Shown: positions 17,049 through 26,049, counted from the first letter of the stretch. The stretch is 64,000 bases of DNA from Natronocalculus amylovorans (GCF_023638035.1 NZ_JAKRVX010000007.1:79415-143414); one strand, 5' to 3'. Made by a program: numbers and translations. Notes: generated by a model not told the origin, from the sequence alone.

Positions 17049-17489
17049 TTATTTTGGTGGACACACCGTAACCGGAACTGAACTCTGTCGAAGCAGCGCA
17101 TCGGTTGTACTCCCAAGCAATGCGCGTTCAAGCGATCGGCCAGCATCACGGCCATGTGATCCAACAAAGATTGCGTCAATATCATTTCGATCGGCATACT
17201 GCAGCAGTACAGTTGCTGGTTTCCCCTCGTGAATTGACGTTCGGAATGAGACGTCGTGTTCGATTGCAGCAGACTCAATCCTTGCGAGCGCATCCTCACC
17301 AACCGAAGCCAAGTCCGATCGAATCACGTCTGGATCGATGATGTCATTATCGTACTCTCGACGTGTGTCTATCACATAGACGGCATGAATACAGCCGTTG
17401 ACTGCTGCTGCCAACTCGATCGCCTGTCTGGCTCCATTCAATGACTGCTCAGAACCATCAATACCAATGAGAATCTGGTCGTATGCCAT
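17049..17489 (-). CDS. Universal stress protein (UspA family)
   Basis: A 146-residue single Usp domain. It opens with ILIGIDGSEQS and ends with the ATP-binding pattern Gly-Ser-His-Gly-x9-Gly-Ser in GSHGRDAGRSLERALLGST. An ATP-binding type is therefore expected, forming dimers in the cytoplasm. The ATG at 17489 replaces a longer upstream reading that has no family similarity. Convergent with the small membrane gene at 16793. Confidence 0.92.
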   Translation of the reverse strand: MAYDQILIGIDGSEQSLNGARQAIELAAAVNGCIHAVYVIDTRREYDNDIIDPDVIRSDLASVGEDALARIESAAIEHDVSFRTSIHEGKPATVLLQYADRNDIDAIFVGSHGRDAGRSLERALLGSTTDALLRQSSVPVTVCPPK

Positions 17490-17568
17490 AATACGAGACT
17501 CTACGCGGGCAGTGATGAACAGTATTGCCCTCAAATTTCAATAACACACTGATGAGAGTATTTAAACA

Positions 17569-17583
17569 CCCCTGATATCGGGG
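17569..17583. promoter_or_regulatory. Inverted repeat upstream of DoxX
   Basis: CCCC and GGGG arms flank TGATATC, about 90 bases before the DoxX start. A TATA-like TATTTAAA at 17559-17566 precedes it. Together they could form a promoter and operator with a short leader. Confidence 0.3.
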
Positions 17584-17673
17584 ATAAATATCGTGATATA
17601 CCCACGTGCTGAGAAACGGATATTGGTTATATGGGGGTCTCAGCCATCTGTACTACCATAGGAGAGACTTACG

Positions 17674-18240
17674 ATGTCAACTACAACCAACAACCGACTC
17701 GAAAGCCGCCTCGCTGGAATTACCCTCGAAGGTGAACCGCACTCGCTCTCGGCATGGTTTGTCGTTGCGCTCAGACTCGTCATGGGTGGAATGATACTCT
17801 TTGCCGGCCTCGGTAAATTTGCCTTTATCAGCGGCGAATCGTTCAACGCCTCGGGCTACCTTGTCCACGGTGTTGACGCTGCAAGCCCTGTCAGCGGGCT
17901 CTACGCTGCCATGGCCGCAAGCCCCGCGCTCATGGAAATTGTAAACGTCATGATCCCTGTCACGCAGGTGCTCATCGGTGTGGCACTCATCTTCGGCGGC
18001 TTCGTCCGACTCGCCGCCCTCGGGGGCGCACTTCAGATGTTCGCCTTCTACCTCGGCGGCTGGGAGGGACAACTGCTCGCAACCTTCGACTCAACCCTCA
18101 TCTACGCGATCGTCTTCCTCGCGATCGCCGCCTTCGGTGCAGGTCGAATCCTGGGCGCGGACAAGTACATCGAACAGCTGAAAATCAGCGGTGAACCGCT
18201 GGTTGAGAAATACCCGAAAATGCAGTACCTCCTCGGCTGA
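17674..18240 (+). CDS. DoxX-family membrane protein
   Basis: A 188-residue protein of the DoxX/DoxD family with four membrane helices (about 28-48, 85-106, 109-125, 132-152). DoxX-like proteins are linked to quinol oxidase or thiosulfate:quinone chemistry and to oxidative-stress complexes. The long N-terminal stretch ahead of the first helix is hydrophilic. Its codons end in G or C noticeably more often than those of its neighbours, so it may be highly expressed or acquired. The neighbouring USP genes point to stress response; substrate is unknown. Confidence 0.85.
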   Translation: MSTTTNNRLESRLAGITLEGEPHSLSAWFVVALRLVMGGMILFAGLGKFAFISGESFNASGYLVHGVDAASPVSGLYAAMAASPALMEIVNVMIPVTQVLIGVALIFGGFVRLAALGGALQMFAFYLGGWEGQLLATFDSTLIYAIVFLAIAAFGAGRILGADKYIEQLKISGEPLVEKYPKMQYLLG

Positions 18241-18303
18241 GCGTACTGATTCACACCCGCATCGATGCGGTGTCACGAAGAATACAGACGGGAGGCAACG
18301 GCA

Positions 18304-18585
18304 ATGACAGCAGCCACAGTCTCAACATATGAACTTACAACGCTGGATACAGCAGACGAAATGTGGCTCACGGAGTGGCTCTTGCAGTGGCTTGAGTGTC
18401 CGAATGTGACAAGCGTCTCCGTCACACGAGATGAGACACAAACAGGAACTGCAGTAACCGTTGCTGTATCCGCACAGCCAACAGACGTACAGCCAACGAA
18501 AACGAAATGTAACCGACAGCTTTCGGATGCACTCCGTAAGTATGTCAGAGCGGTATCGGCATCCGATCGGCTTCAGAATAGCTGA
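18304..18585 (+). CDS. Hypothetical small protein
   Basis: A 93-residue protein, probably cytoplasmic, with a Trp/Leu-rich helix (MWLTEWLLQWLE) near residues 20-31 and alternating Thr/Val strands after it. I recognise no family. The ATG at 18304 follows the DoxX stop by 63 bases; an upstream in-frame ATG at 18265 is possible. The downstream region is transposon debris. Confidence 0.5.
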   Translation: MTAATVSTYELTTLDTADEMWLTEWLLQWLECPNVTSVSVTRDETQTGTAVTVAVSAQPTDVQPTKTKCNRQLSDALRKYVRAVSASDRLQNS

Positions 18586-18768
18586 TTGTGGATGCGATTT
18601 TATTGTTTTTATCGGCGGTCAAGGAGAATACCCCGAGGCTTGAGGTCGGGGATGAATCCGACAACTCGGATATAAACCACTAAATGCAAAAAACTCGAAG
18701 GAGGAATCGTGACGGTAGCACTCATTGACCGTGGTCTGCTGGACAATAACACGTCCGACTATAGTTGA

Positions 18769-18966
18769 TTTCGCCGCCGGCATCGAATAGGAGTGGGAGA
18801 CTCCGAATCCACGTCCCCAGAAATCTTCGATTTCTGGTGTGCAAACGAATCGCTACGCGATTCGTTAACGCCTGTGGAGACTGGAACCCCTGTGTCTGCT
18901 GTGGATACAAGTTCCGTCGCAGAAACAGGAAATCCACGCTGTGAGGCTGGAAGCCCCGACCCTTGA
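18769..18966 (+). pseudogene. C-terminal tail of TnpB
   Basis: A 65-codon frame without a start, ending in TGA inside the right-end hairpin. Its text (GVGDSEST, then TPVETGTPVSAVDTSSV and EAGSPDP) is the low-complexity tail seen on haloarchaeal IS1341-type TnpB proteins. The catalytic RuvC domain and zinc finger are missing. The two perfect hairpins in this frame are read through as in-frame peptide, so they may serve RNA structure rather than protein. Confidence 0.7.
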
Positions 18967-18985
18967 GGTCGGGGTTCTTCACAAT
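18817..18985 (+). ncRNA. Candidate omega-RNA scaffold at the tnpB remnant
   Basis: Three perfect stems occur in order: 18817-18837 (9 bp, loop TTC), 18844-18866 (9 bp, loop CTACG) and 18954-18974 (8 bp, loop CTTGA). In active TnpB elements the 3-prime end of tnpB plus the right end forms the guide RNA, with the guide coming from the flank. Here the guide would start after about 18980. Transcription is not shown, and no TnpB protein remains at this locus. Confidence 0.3.
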
Positions 18986-18996
18986 TATAACAGACG

Positions 18997-19455
18997 TTAT
19001 GTATCAGCGTCCAGATCGGGATGGGGCGTGCGGATAATATAGACATCATACATTGCGTGTGCTGCAAGCTTACTTCCAACGCTCATCAAACTGCTGACGA
19101 TATGACCAGCGTTGGTACTCCCGACGACAACAGCTCTCGCATCAAGCTGTTTGACAAACTTCCTGATAGTGGTCGCAATCGTTCCAGATTGGCTTCGTTC
19201 TCCACAAACCAGATAGTTGAACTCAATATTTGGGTCAATACGTTTGACGTGATTAGACAGCTGTTCGACGATTGCCTGTGGATGGAATGATTCGTTCGCC
19301 GCAAGCCAGCCTCTACTCTGCGCGTACCGAATGTTATTGTTTGGGATGGCAGTTACTGCAACAATTGTTTCCCTCTCATCAGTTCGGATCTCAGTCGCCC
19401 GTAACAGTGCAGATTCGGAAAGTTTCGAGCCATCAAACGGGACTGCAATGACCAT
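18997..19455 (-). CDS. UspA-like stress protein with degenerate nucleotide loop
   Basis: A 152-residue Usp-fold protein opening with MVIAVPFDGSKLSESAL. The expected ATP motif Gly-x2-Gly-x9-Gly is altered to GSTNAGHIVSSLMSVGS, losing the second glycine, so ATP binding is doubtful. The ATG at 19455 was used; a TTG lies just upstream. It is divergent from the next Usp gene and shares a 123-base region with it. Confidence 0.85.
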   Translation of the reverse strand: MVIAVPFDGSKLSESALLRATEIRTDERETIVAVTAIPNNNIRYAQSRGWLAANESFHPQAIVEQLSNHVKRIDPNIEFNYLVCGERSQSGTIATTIRKFVKQLDARAVVVGSTNAGHIVSSLMSVGSKLAAHAMYDVYIIRTPHPDLDADT

Positions 19456-19578
19456 CAAATGAACGGTACATATTGGAAATAATAAATGTATCCACCTAAA
19501 GTATGTGGAGTCTCGGTAGAAAAGTGCTATCCAGGCACTGCAATTTTTATCCGTCGTCAGCGAACCTACACGTATCGC

Positions 19579-19998
19579 ATGAGTGAAACAATACTCGTCC
19601 CGATCGATGGGTCAGAGCCGGCATGGGCGGCGTTCCAGTATGCTATTGAAACGCTTGATGTAGAGAGATTACACATATTGTACGTTGCATCTGGACCAAC
19701 GAATCACCCGTACCATGGAGATGGTTCAATTATTAACGACGACATCTTTGATGAAGAGCGCGACTTTGCAGCGGCTCTCTTTGAAAAAGCATCGCAGCAG
19801 AGCGGAGCGGTGCCGATCGAAACAAAGATCCTCGTCGGAAGACCGGCGGAGAATATTGTCACGTATGCGAAGGAGGCAGACTGTGGCCATATTGTGATGG
19901 GGAGCACTGGTCGAGATGGAGCGAGGCGATTGTTGTTAGGAAGTGTGGCAGAGACCGTTGTTCGTCGAGCGCCAGTACCGGTCACGGTAATTCGTTGA
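19579..19998 (+). CDS. Universal stress protein (UspA family)
   Basis: A 139-residue Usp domain starting TILVPIDGSEPAW and ending with the intact nucleotide motif in GSTGRDGARRLLLGS. It starts about 30 bases after a T-rich TATA-like stretch (near 19543-19549), consistent with a leaderless transcript. The next gene downstream is an SLC13-type permease 53 bases away; Usp proteins are often paired with transporters, so co-regulation is possible. Confidence 0.92.
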   Translation: MSETILVPIDGSEPAWAAFQYAIETLDVERLHILYVASGPTNHPYHGDGSIINDDIFDEERDFAAALFEKASQQSGAVPIETKILVGRPAENIVTYAKEADCGHIVMGSTGRDGARRLLLGSVAETVVRRAPVPVTVIR

Positions 19999-20051
19999 GC
20001 GACGGACAGAAACGACTATTGTGTTTCTATTGAGAATACATACCACTAGGT

Positions 20052-21896
20052 ATGTCTTTATTTGGAATTCCTCTAGATGCGGCAGTTGTCTTTCTTCTGA
20101 TTGCAGTCGTGCTGATACTGTTTATTTCTGAAGTATTTCCAAACGACGTGACCGCAATCGGACTGATTGTGGTATTGGCAGCACTCGGTCCATCGCTTGG
20201 AGTAACAACTGCTGATGCGTTGTCTGGCTTTTCGAATACAGCGACACTGACAATAGTGGCAATGTACATGTTGAGCGCAGGAATTCAACAGACAGGGATT
20301 GTCGACCGGCTGGGGCTGTATCTTGCCTCCATTGCAGATGGAGATGGAAAACGTGCACTCGTAGCGACGGTCTGTTCAGTTGGCCCAATTGCAGGGATAA
20401 TCAACAACACACCCGTCGTGGCCGTCTATGTGCCGATGATTTCAGAGCTCGCCGATCGGGTGAATGTCTCTCCGTCAAAACTGCTGCTTCCGCTATCGTA
20501 TGCGGCAATTCTCGGGGGGACACTGACGCTTGTGGGGACCTCAACAAACATTTTAGCGAGTGATCTTGCAGGCCAACTCATTGACGGCCGTGATGGAATC
20601 GGCGTTTTCGAATTTACAATCGTCGGCATTGTCATTCTGTTTGTTGGAATCAGCTACTTGCTCACGGTTGGGTGGAAGCTCACACCGCCACGAGTCCCTG
20701 CGGCATTTGACCTCATTGAGGAGTTCTCACTCCAAGATCACATTCAGTTGGTATATGTGCGCGAAGAGTCGCCAATTGTAGGTGCGACGATCGACGAAAT
20801 TGAGTCGTTGGCGGAGTGTAACGTCTCAATCCTACAGTTGCGTCAAGGTCAAGAGGTGTTTCCTGCCGCACAGACCGATCGGCCGATCGAGGCTTCAAAT
20901 CGACTTACTGTTCATGGGTCGCCAGCGGATGTTGCTGCATTTGTGTCGGCGTATATGCTCCGCGAGCTTGCACAGTCGACAGTGACCGAAGAAACGTTCG
21001 AGACAGGTGATGAGAATATGCTGGTCAAAGGAGTTCTGCTGGAGAATTCACCGTACATCGGGATGAAAATCGCAGAGACACAACTACAGGAGTTCTATAC
21101 AACAACTGTCTTAGCGGTAAAGCGAGATGGCGTCTTATACAAAACAGATCTGGCAGAGGTCACACTCAAAGAGGGAGATCTACTGCTCTTACAGACGACA
21201 ACAGAGGCGATTGATTATTTCCTTGAAAAGGCGACAATATTCTTAGTTGATGATTCAGCATACGATCGGTTCTTTGAGGAAGATCTCTCAGAGGTTATGC
21301 CGTTGTCGTCAAAAACCCCGCTTGCAGTTGGGATTTTACTCAGCGTTATTATTGTTGCTGCGGTTGGTCTGGTACCGATTGTTATCGCTGCACTTGGTGG
21401 CGTGTTTGCAATGTTGATAACCGGCTGTTTGTCACCAACTGATGCGTACGAGTCGGTGAGTTGGAACGTGATATTTTTACTTGCAGGGGTGATCCCGCTT
21501 GGGATTGCCATGGAGGAAACCGGCGGTGCAGCAGTACTTGCAACTGCAATTGTGACTGCAGAGGCAGTAGTACCGGTGGTACTGTTGCTTTTTGTATTTT
21601 ATATTTTAACGGGGCTACTCGCAAATGTAATCACACCGGTTGCGACAGTTGTATTGATGATTCCAGTTGCGGTTGATGCGGCGGTTAGAATTGGGGTAAA
21701 CGAATTTACAATGCTGCTTGTTGTGATGTTTGCGTCTGCAACCTCATTTATGACGCCCGTTGGATACCAAACAAATCTTATGGTGTATGGCCCGGGAGGG
21801 TACCAGTTTTCGGATTTCATTCGTGTGGGTGCACCACTGCAGATTATTCTTGCAGTTGTCACAACAATCAGCATCATCTTATTGTGGGGGGTGTAG
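20052..21896 (+). CDS. SLC13/DASS-like permease with two RCK-C domains
   Basis: A 614-residue transporter. Helices fill residues 1-200 and 425-614, and the middle (about 215-410) carries two RCK/TrkA-C regulatory domains (for example VREESPIVGATIDEIE and KGVLLENSPYIGMKIAE). Family motifs include NNTPVVAVYVPM and GTSTNILASDL in the first half and a matching Thr-Pro-Val-Gly-Tyr-Gln-Thr-Asn segment near 575. Such proteins use Na+ to import sulfate, citrate or dicarboxylates. The sulfur genes in the first 17 kb make sulfate plausible, but the substrate is not evident. Confidence 0.9.
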   Translation: MSLFGIPLDAAVVFLLIAVVLILFISEVFPNDVTAIGLIVVLAALGPSLGVTTADALSGFSNTATLTIVAMYMLSAGIQQTGIVDRLGLYLASIADGDGKRALVATVCSVGPIAGIINNTPVVAVYVPMISELADRVNVSPSKLLLPLSYAAILGGTLTLVGTSTNILASDLAGQLIDGRDGIGVFEFTIVGIVILFVGISYLLTVGWKLTPPRVPAAFDLIEEFSLQDHIQLVYVREESPIVGATIDEIESLAECNVSILQLRQGQEVFPAAQTDRPIEASNRLTVHGSPADVAAFVSAYMLRELAQSTVTEETFETGDENMLVKGVLLENSPYIGMKIAETQLQEFYTTTVLAVKRDGVLYKTDLAEVTLKEGDLLLLQTTTEAIDYFLEKATIFLVDDSAYDRFFEEDLSEVMPLSSKTPLAVGILLSVIIVAAVGLVPIVIAALGGVFAMLITGCLSPTDAYESVSWNVIFLLAGVIPLGIAMEETGGAAVLATAIVTAEAVVPVVLLLFVFYILTGLLANVITPVATVVLMIPVAVDAAVRIGVNEFTMLLVVMFASATSFMTPVGYQTNLMVYGPGGYQFSDFIRVGAPLQIILAVVTTISIILLWGV

Positions 21897-21941
21897 GGCG
21901 AAATTCACAATGCCCTTAACCGGCCGGCGTCTCACTCGGAT

Positions 21942-24074
21942 ATGAATTCGTTGGAGGATGTACCAGAGATGCTTGATTGTGAAGACATCCTCTCACAGAC
22001 TTCTGCTGGGGTAGTGGTTATCGCATCACGGCGAGACGATGTGTTTGTTGATGCCACTGCAAAAGAGCTACTAAAATTGGAAGATGATGTCACCCCAGTT
22101 GACTTTCCAGAACACTTCTCGAGAATAATAGGACTCGATGTTAGTGCCCACCTCGAAACAGTACCAATAAAATCGGTTCCAGAGACCGGGTACGAGCTTC
22201 CTACTGCAATATGGGACAACTCAATTACAGCATATACCAATGGTAAGTGTTGGATATTGGATCTCAGCACAGATCAAAACGAAACTCAACAGCGCGAAGT
22301 GCTCTTGGAACGACAGCGTGATCTGCTTCGGCAGACAGAAAGAGTAGCGCAGACGGGTGGTTGGGAGATTGAAATTAAGTCGGGAGGTCTCTATTGGTCA
22401 CACGGAACAAAACGGATACACGGCGTCGATCTGTCATATGAGCCAACACTTGAGGACGCAATTGGGTTCTATCTTCAGGATGATCGAGAGCGTATACGAG
22501 AGGTTGTGTCACAAGCAATCGAAGCCAAAGAGTCGTATGATGTGACACTGCGAATAGAAACTCCAGCAGGTGACACAAAATGGATAAAATCAACCGGTGA
22601 GCCAGTCATCAAAGATGGAGTCCTAACGCATCTTCGCGGTGCAGTCCAAGATATTACAGAACGTCAGAAAGCGGACGAACAGCGAAAAATGCTTGAGCGA
22701 GCGATTGATTCGGCCCCGATCGGGGTTACCATTGCAGACGCAAACAAAAATGACGAGCCGCTTGTGTATGTAAACGCTGGATTTACGGAGCTGACAGGGT
22801 ACGATACGGCAGCCGCAATTGGTGAAAACTGCCGGTTCTTGCAAGGAGAGAACACCGATGAAAGGCAGGTTAAACGGGTCCGTGAAGCGATCGAAAAAGA
22901 GTTTCCACGGACAGTAGAGCTACTCAATTATGACAAAAATGGTGACGAGTTCTGGAACCAGCTAACGGTTGCACCAATCAAAGATGAAACTGGAACGGCA
23001 ACACATTTTGTAGGGATCCAGAACGACGTATCCACCCGACGGCGATTTGAGAGCGAACTAGCGAAGTTCCGTCAGGCAGTTGAATCTGCAGGGCATGCAA
23101 TTTATATTACAGATCCGGATGGAACGATTACATACGTCAATTCAGCATTTGAAGAGACAACACAGTACAGTGAACACGAAGTGCTCGGGAAAACACCAAA
23201 TATTCTAAACTCAGGTGAGATGCCTGAGGAGTATTTCAATCAGTTATGGAGCACAATCACCGCAGGGAATGTCCTTGAGGCAGATATTATCGACCAACGA
23301 AAATCCGGACAGCGATATCATGCTCATCAAACAATCGCACCAATTATTGATGGAATGGATGATATTCAAGGATTTGTGGCAATACAGACAGATACTACCG
23401 ATCAGATTGAACGTAAGCAGCGAATTACCGTTCTCGACCGCGTGCTCAGACATAATCTCCGAAATGATATGAACGTTATTCTCGGCCATGCGGAGATCAT
23501 TGCGGCTGAAGAAACTGAAACAGAGGCACGGAGACAATCCGCCGAAAAGATACAATGTGTTGGAAACAATCTCTTGTCACTTGTACAGAAGGAACGAAAA
23601 GTTGTTGAGTTGCTTTCAGCACCGATGCGAATTGAAGTATTATCTGTCTCAACAGTTCTTGAAGATGCAGTGACACGGATACGGCAGGAGTACCCAGAAG
23701 CGGAGATAGATATGATGTATGAGGGTACAGACACCGTTCGGGCCAGTCAGCAGCTCTCGGAAGCAGTGCGAGAGCTAATCGAAAATGCAATCATACACAA
23801 TGACCGTGAAGTACCACAAGTAGAGATTAGTGTGACCGAGGATACAGAGACACTCGCTATCCACGTCGCTGATAACAGCACTACAATCCCTGAACAAGAG
23901 CGGGACATTGTCACTGGGGACAAGCATACATCACCATTATACCACGGGAGTGGTATGGGTCTCTGGCTCGTTAAATGGATTATTGATCGGTCAGGAGGGA
24001 GACTAGAATTTGCGGAGAATGAGCCACGTGGGAATATTGTGCAAATTATAATTCAGCGGGTAATTACGGGATAG
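21942..24074 (+). CDS. LOV/PAS histidine kinase (putative blue-light sensor)
   Basis: A 710-residue soluble kinase. Residues 1-110 form an unassigned N-terminal sensor-like domain; PAS about 125-240; LOV about 248-360; PAS about 368-485; HisKA-like helix with H504 in RVLRHNLRNDM; HATPase about 590-708 with the N-box ELIENAIIHND and G-box GSGMGLWLVKW. The LOV motif GENCRFLQG includes the flavin-adduct cysteine C297 and the following Arg and Gln, as in photoactive LOV domains. No membrane segment is present. A receiver protein at 24269 is the probable partner. Confidence 0.92.
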   Translation: MNSLEDVPEMLDCEDILSQTSAGVVVIASRRDDVFVDATAKELLKLEDDVTPVDFPEHFSRIIGLDVSAHLETVPIKSVPETGYELPTAIWDNSITAYTNGKCWILDLSTDQNETQQREVLLERQRDLLRQTERVAQTGGWEIEIKSGGLYWSHGTKRIHGVDLSYEPTLEDAIGFYLQDDRERIREVVSQAIEAKESYDVTLRIETPAGDTKWIKSTGEPVIKDGVLTHLRGAVQDITERQKADEQRKMLERAIDSAPIGVTIADANKNDEPLVYVNAGFTELTGYDTAAAIGENCRFLQGENTDERQVKRVREAIEKEFPRTVELLNYDKNGDEFWNQLTVAPIKDETGTATHFVGIQNDVSTRRRFESELAKFRQAVESAGHAIYITDPDGTITYVNSAFEETTQYSEHEVLGKTPNILNSGEMPEEYFNQLWSTITAGNVLEADIIDQRKSGQRYHAHQTIAPIIDGMDDIQGFVAIQTDTTDQIERKQRITVLDRVLRHNLRNDMNVILGHAEIIAAEETETEARRQSAEKIQCVGNNLLSLVQKERKVVELLSAPMRIEVLSVSTVLEDAVTRIRQEYPEAEIDMMYEGTDTVRASQQLSEAVRELIENAIIHNDREVPQVEISVTEDTETLAIHVADNSTTIPEQERDIVTGDKHTSPLYHGSGMGLWLVKWIIDRSGGRLEFAENEPRGNIVQIIIQRVITG

Positions 24075-24268
24075 ATGCAAGTTTTTAACTAGGTAGCAGC
24101 CGTACGGAATTGTATAGTATTCAGTGGGTTGAGCTATGTGGGAGATTGTGTGTGTTTTGAACAATGCACACTTGACCACATGGGAGCAAGGACACGAACG
24201 CAGCAGTGTTACTTGCATGGTGATACTGGATGCTGACTGGAGAGAGGCCAGTAACAAATGTTGGGAAT

Positions 24269-24655
24269 ATGAAAAGAGATATTACGATTTTAATACTTGA
24301 CGATGAGCCAGCGCTCGCAGAGATGTACGAAATCTGGCTGAGCGAACTGGGCGAGACACGAGTCGCGAATACAATTGATGAGGCGAAAAGAAAGATGGAT
24401 GAATCTGTAGATTTGGTTTTTCTCGATCGCCGACTTCGGCACGCATCAGGAGAAGAGGTACTTCGATGGATGCGCGGGCAGGGATTCAACTGTAGCGTTG
24501 TGATGATTTCAGCTGTTGATGAGTCGGTAGAGATGGATATTGAGTATGATAAATATCTCACAAAGCCAGTGCTAAAAGACGAGATCACGACGACAGCAAA
24601 ACAATTTATCACAAAAGCACCACAGATTGGCGGACAACAAAAACGTCGTGTGTAG
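24269..24655 (+). CDS. Single-domain response regulator
   Basis: A 128-residue receiver domain. Phosphoacceptor D53 lies in VFLDRRL, the acidic pair is D11-D12, the switch Ser is S81, and the conserved Lys is K99 in YLTKPV. The LDRRL block is like that of HalX-type haloarchaeal regulators, but no HalX output domain follows. It lies 194 bases downstream of the LOV kinase on the same strand, so it is the likely phosphorelay partner. The ATG at 24269 replaces a longer reading without receiver similarity. Confidence 0.9.
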   Translation: MKRDITILILDDEPALAEMYEIWLSELGETRVANTIDEAKRKMDESVDLVFLDRRLRHASGEEVLRWMRGQGFNCSVVMISAVDESVEMDIEYDKYLTKPVLKDEITTTAKQFITKAPQIGGQQKRRV

Positions 24656-24681
24656 TGGCGCTAGCTGAGAACTAACACAGA

Positions 24682-25035
24682 TTACACTGTGTCACGATCG
24701 GTGTACGTGTACCGGTCAGTGATCTGTTTCCCGTCAAAAACATGAAAGTCCGCAAATCCAAAAGAGACTTCTTTACCGTTTTGTCTCCCCGAAAAGTGCC
24801 CTTTGACTGCAGCGGTGTTTTCAGTTATCAAAATCTGATCAATTGAATGTGATCCATCGCTAAGTGGCCGCTCTTTTTCGTAAAATCGGCGAAAGTCATC
24901 TTTTCCATAGATCGTTTCGGAGCCTGGTCGTTCGTATGTGATATCGTCACTAAAAAGTGTATACATTTTTTCATACTCGTTCGCATCAACCAACGCGTAG
25001 TACTCCTCCAAGATAGATCGGAGCGGTGTGCTCAT
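24682..25035 (-). CDS. NTF2-like / SnoaL-fold protein
   Basis: A 117-residue protein with the NTF2-like pattern: an N-terminal helix (LRSILEEYYALVDANEYEKMYTLFSDDITYERPG), a Phe/Tyr-rich helix (KDDFRRFYEKER), then strands including VKGHFSGRQNGKEVSFGFADFHVFDG. Members bind small hydrophobic ligands or catalyse isomerisation. No catalytic residue can be picked with certainty. It is convergent with the response regulator and divergent from the next small gene. Confidence 0.8.
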   Translation of the reverse strand: MSTPLRSILEEYYALVDANEYEKMYTLFSDDITYERPGSETIYGKDDFRRFYEKERPLSDGSHSIDQILITENTAAVKGHFSGRQNGKEVSFGFADFHVFDGKQITDRYTYTDRDTV

Positions 25036-25143
25036 ACACTGTATTGACAGTTCGTTAATATAAATTCCAGGACTCAGATTACAAAAATCACACCACATTA
25101 AAGAACGTCAATCGATAAGGTGGTAAATATAAGGTGTACGTGT

Positions 25144-25476
25144 ATGGACGAAAATGAGACTGAAACACCCGAGATCCTCTCTTTGCTACCAGAATCACCA
25201 ATTAGTGAATCTGAGCTTGAGGCGTTACAATCGGATGGTAAAATAGAGACCGCGGTACCAATGAAAATGTACAAACATCCAGACGAGTATGAGATTCATG
25301 ATTTCGCTGCAGAGTGTGAATCAATGTCGTATGCGCTCCGGTATGACGATGGCGAATGGTTAGTCGTTGCATCAGACCCCGATCTGAAACAGGTAGCGTA
25401 CGCACTGAGAGATTATCATGAGGAACACGAAGACGAACAACAACGCAACATCCAGGCAGAGGACCTTCGTAGATAG
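25144..25476 (+). CDS. Hypothetical acidic soluble protein
   Basis: A 110-residue, strongly acidic protein without membrane segments. The centre (YKHPDEYEIHDFAAECES, then YALRYDDGEWLVVASDP) looks like a small alpha/beta domain, followed by a Glu/His-rich C-terminal helix. I recognise no family. It is divergent from the NTF2-like gene, sharing a 108-base promoter region. The ATG at 25144 is chosen because it gives the acidic start usual for soluble haloarchaeal proteins. Confidence 0.6.
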   Translation: MDENETETPEILSLLPESPISESELEALQSDGKIETAVPMKMYKHPDEYEIHDFAAECESMSYALRYDDGEWLVVASDPDLKQVAYALRDYHEEHEDEQQRNIQAEDLRR

Positions 25477-25644
25477 GTACGTTAGAATAAAGCTATTTTA
25501 GCTATTTTGGCTATTTCAGGGTAGGCACAGATGCCATACAGAGTGTAATAGCTGTCAAGATAAAATATTCAAAAATTGCAGAAGTTACACCTATTATAAA
25601 CATTCTATACTCGCACAATGAGAGAACAAACACAAAAACAAAGG

Positions 25645-26049
25645 CTAGTTTGAGATCGATACCGAAGATGAATCAGAAAGATATGCAGTCAAATCTGTCG
25701 TCGTTATCATACCGATAACGCCCTCTTCATCATTGACAACGGGCATATGGTGGAAACCATGTTCTATCATCGAGTGAGCAACATCTTCGATTGAATCTTG
25801 CGCTGATGCAGTAATACAGTTTGTTGACATGTATTTTGAAACCGGCGTCTGATCCTTTGGTTTCTGTTCGGCAACGATCTTGACAAAGTCAGTCGTAGTT
25901 AAAATACCGACAAGTTGGTTTTCTTCGTCAACAACAACGACAGAGCCGATATCATGTTCTAACATGATCTGAGCTGCATTCTCGACAAGCGTATCTGGTG
26001 AAACGGTGCGTACATCGCTGGACATGAGCCGTGCTACGAAGATATCCAT
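25645..26049 (-). CDS. Stand-alone CBS-pair protein
   Basis: A 134-residue protein made of two CBS motifs. Each repeats the block DVRTVSPDTLVENAAQIM / NCITASAQDSIEDVAHSM followed by HDIGSVVVVDEENQLVGILTTTD and the matching GFHHMPVVNDEEGVIGMITTTD. CBS pairs bind adenine nucleotides and act as energy sensors. No catalytic partner is fused. It lies next to the AT-rich region before parA and reads away from it. Confidence 0.92.
   Translation of the reverse strand: MDIFVARLMSSDVRTVSPDTLVENAAQIMLEHDIGSVVVVDEENQLVGILTTTDFVKIVAEQKPKDQTPVSKYMSTNCITASAQDSIEDVAHSMIEHGFHHMPVVNDEEGVIGMITTTDLTAYLSDSSSVSISN

Larger units (their letters stand above)
18586..18996. mobile_element. Remnant of an IS1341-type (TnpB) element
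   Basis: This 411-base stretch holds no intact gene. Two right-end-like hairpins are present, at 18631-18651 (stem CCCCGA/TCGGGG) and 18954-18974 (stem CCCCGACC/GGTCGGGG, loop CTTGA), along with the C-terminal tail of a tnpB frame (18769-18966) and internal hairpins at 18656-18671, 18817-18837 and 18844-18866. The CTTGAGGTCGGGG wording is typical of right ends of haloarchaeal IS200/IS605 elements that carry only tnpB. The left part of tnpB is deleted. Confidence 0.7.
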
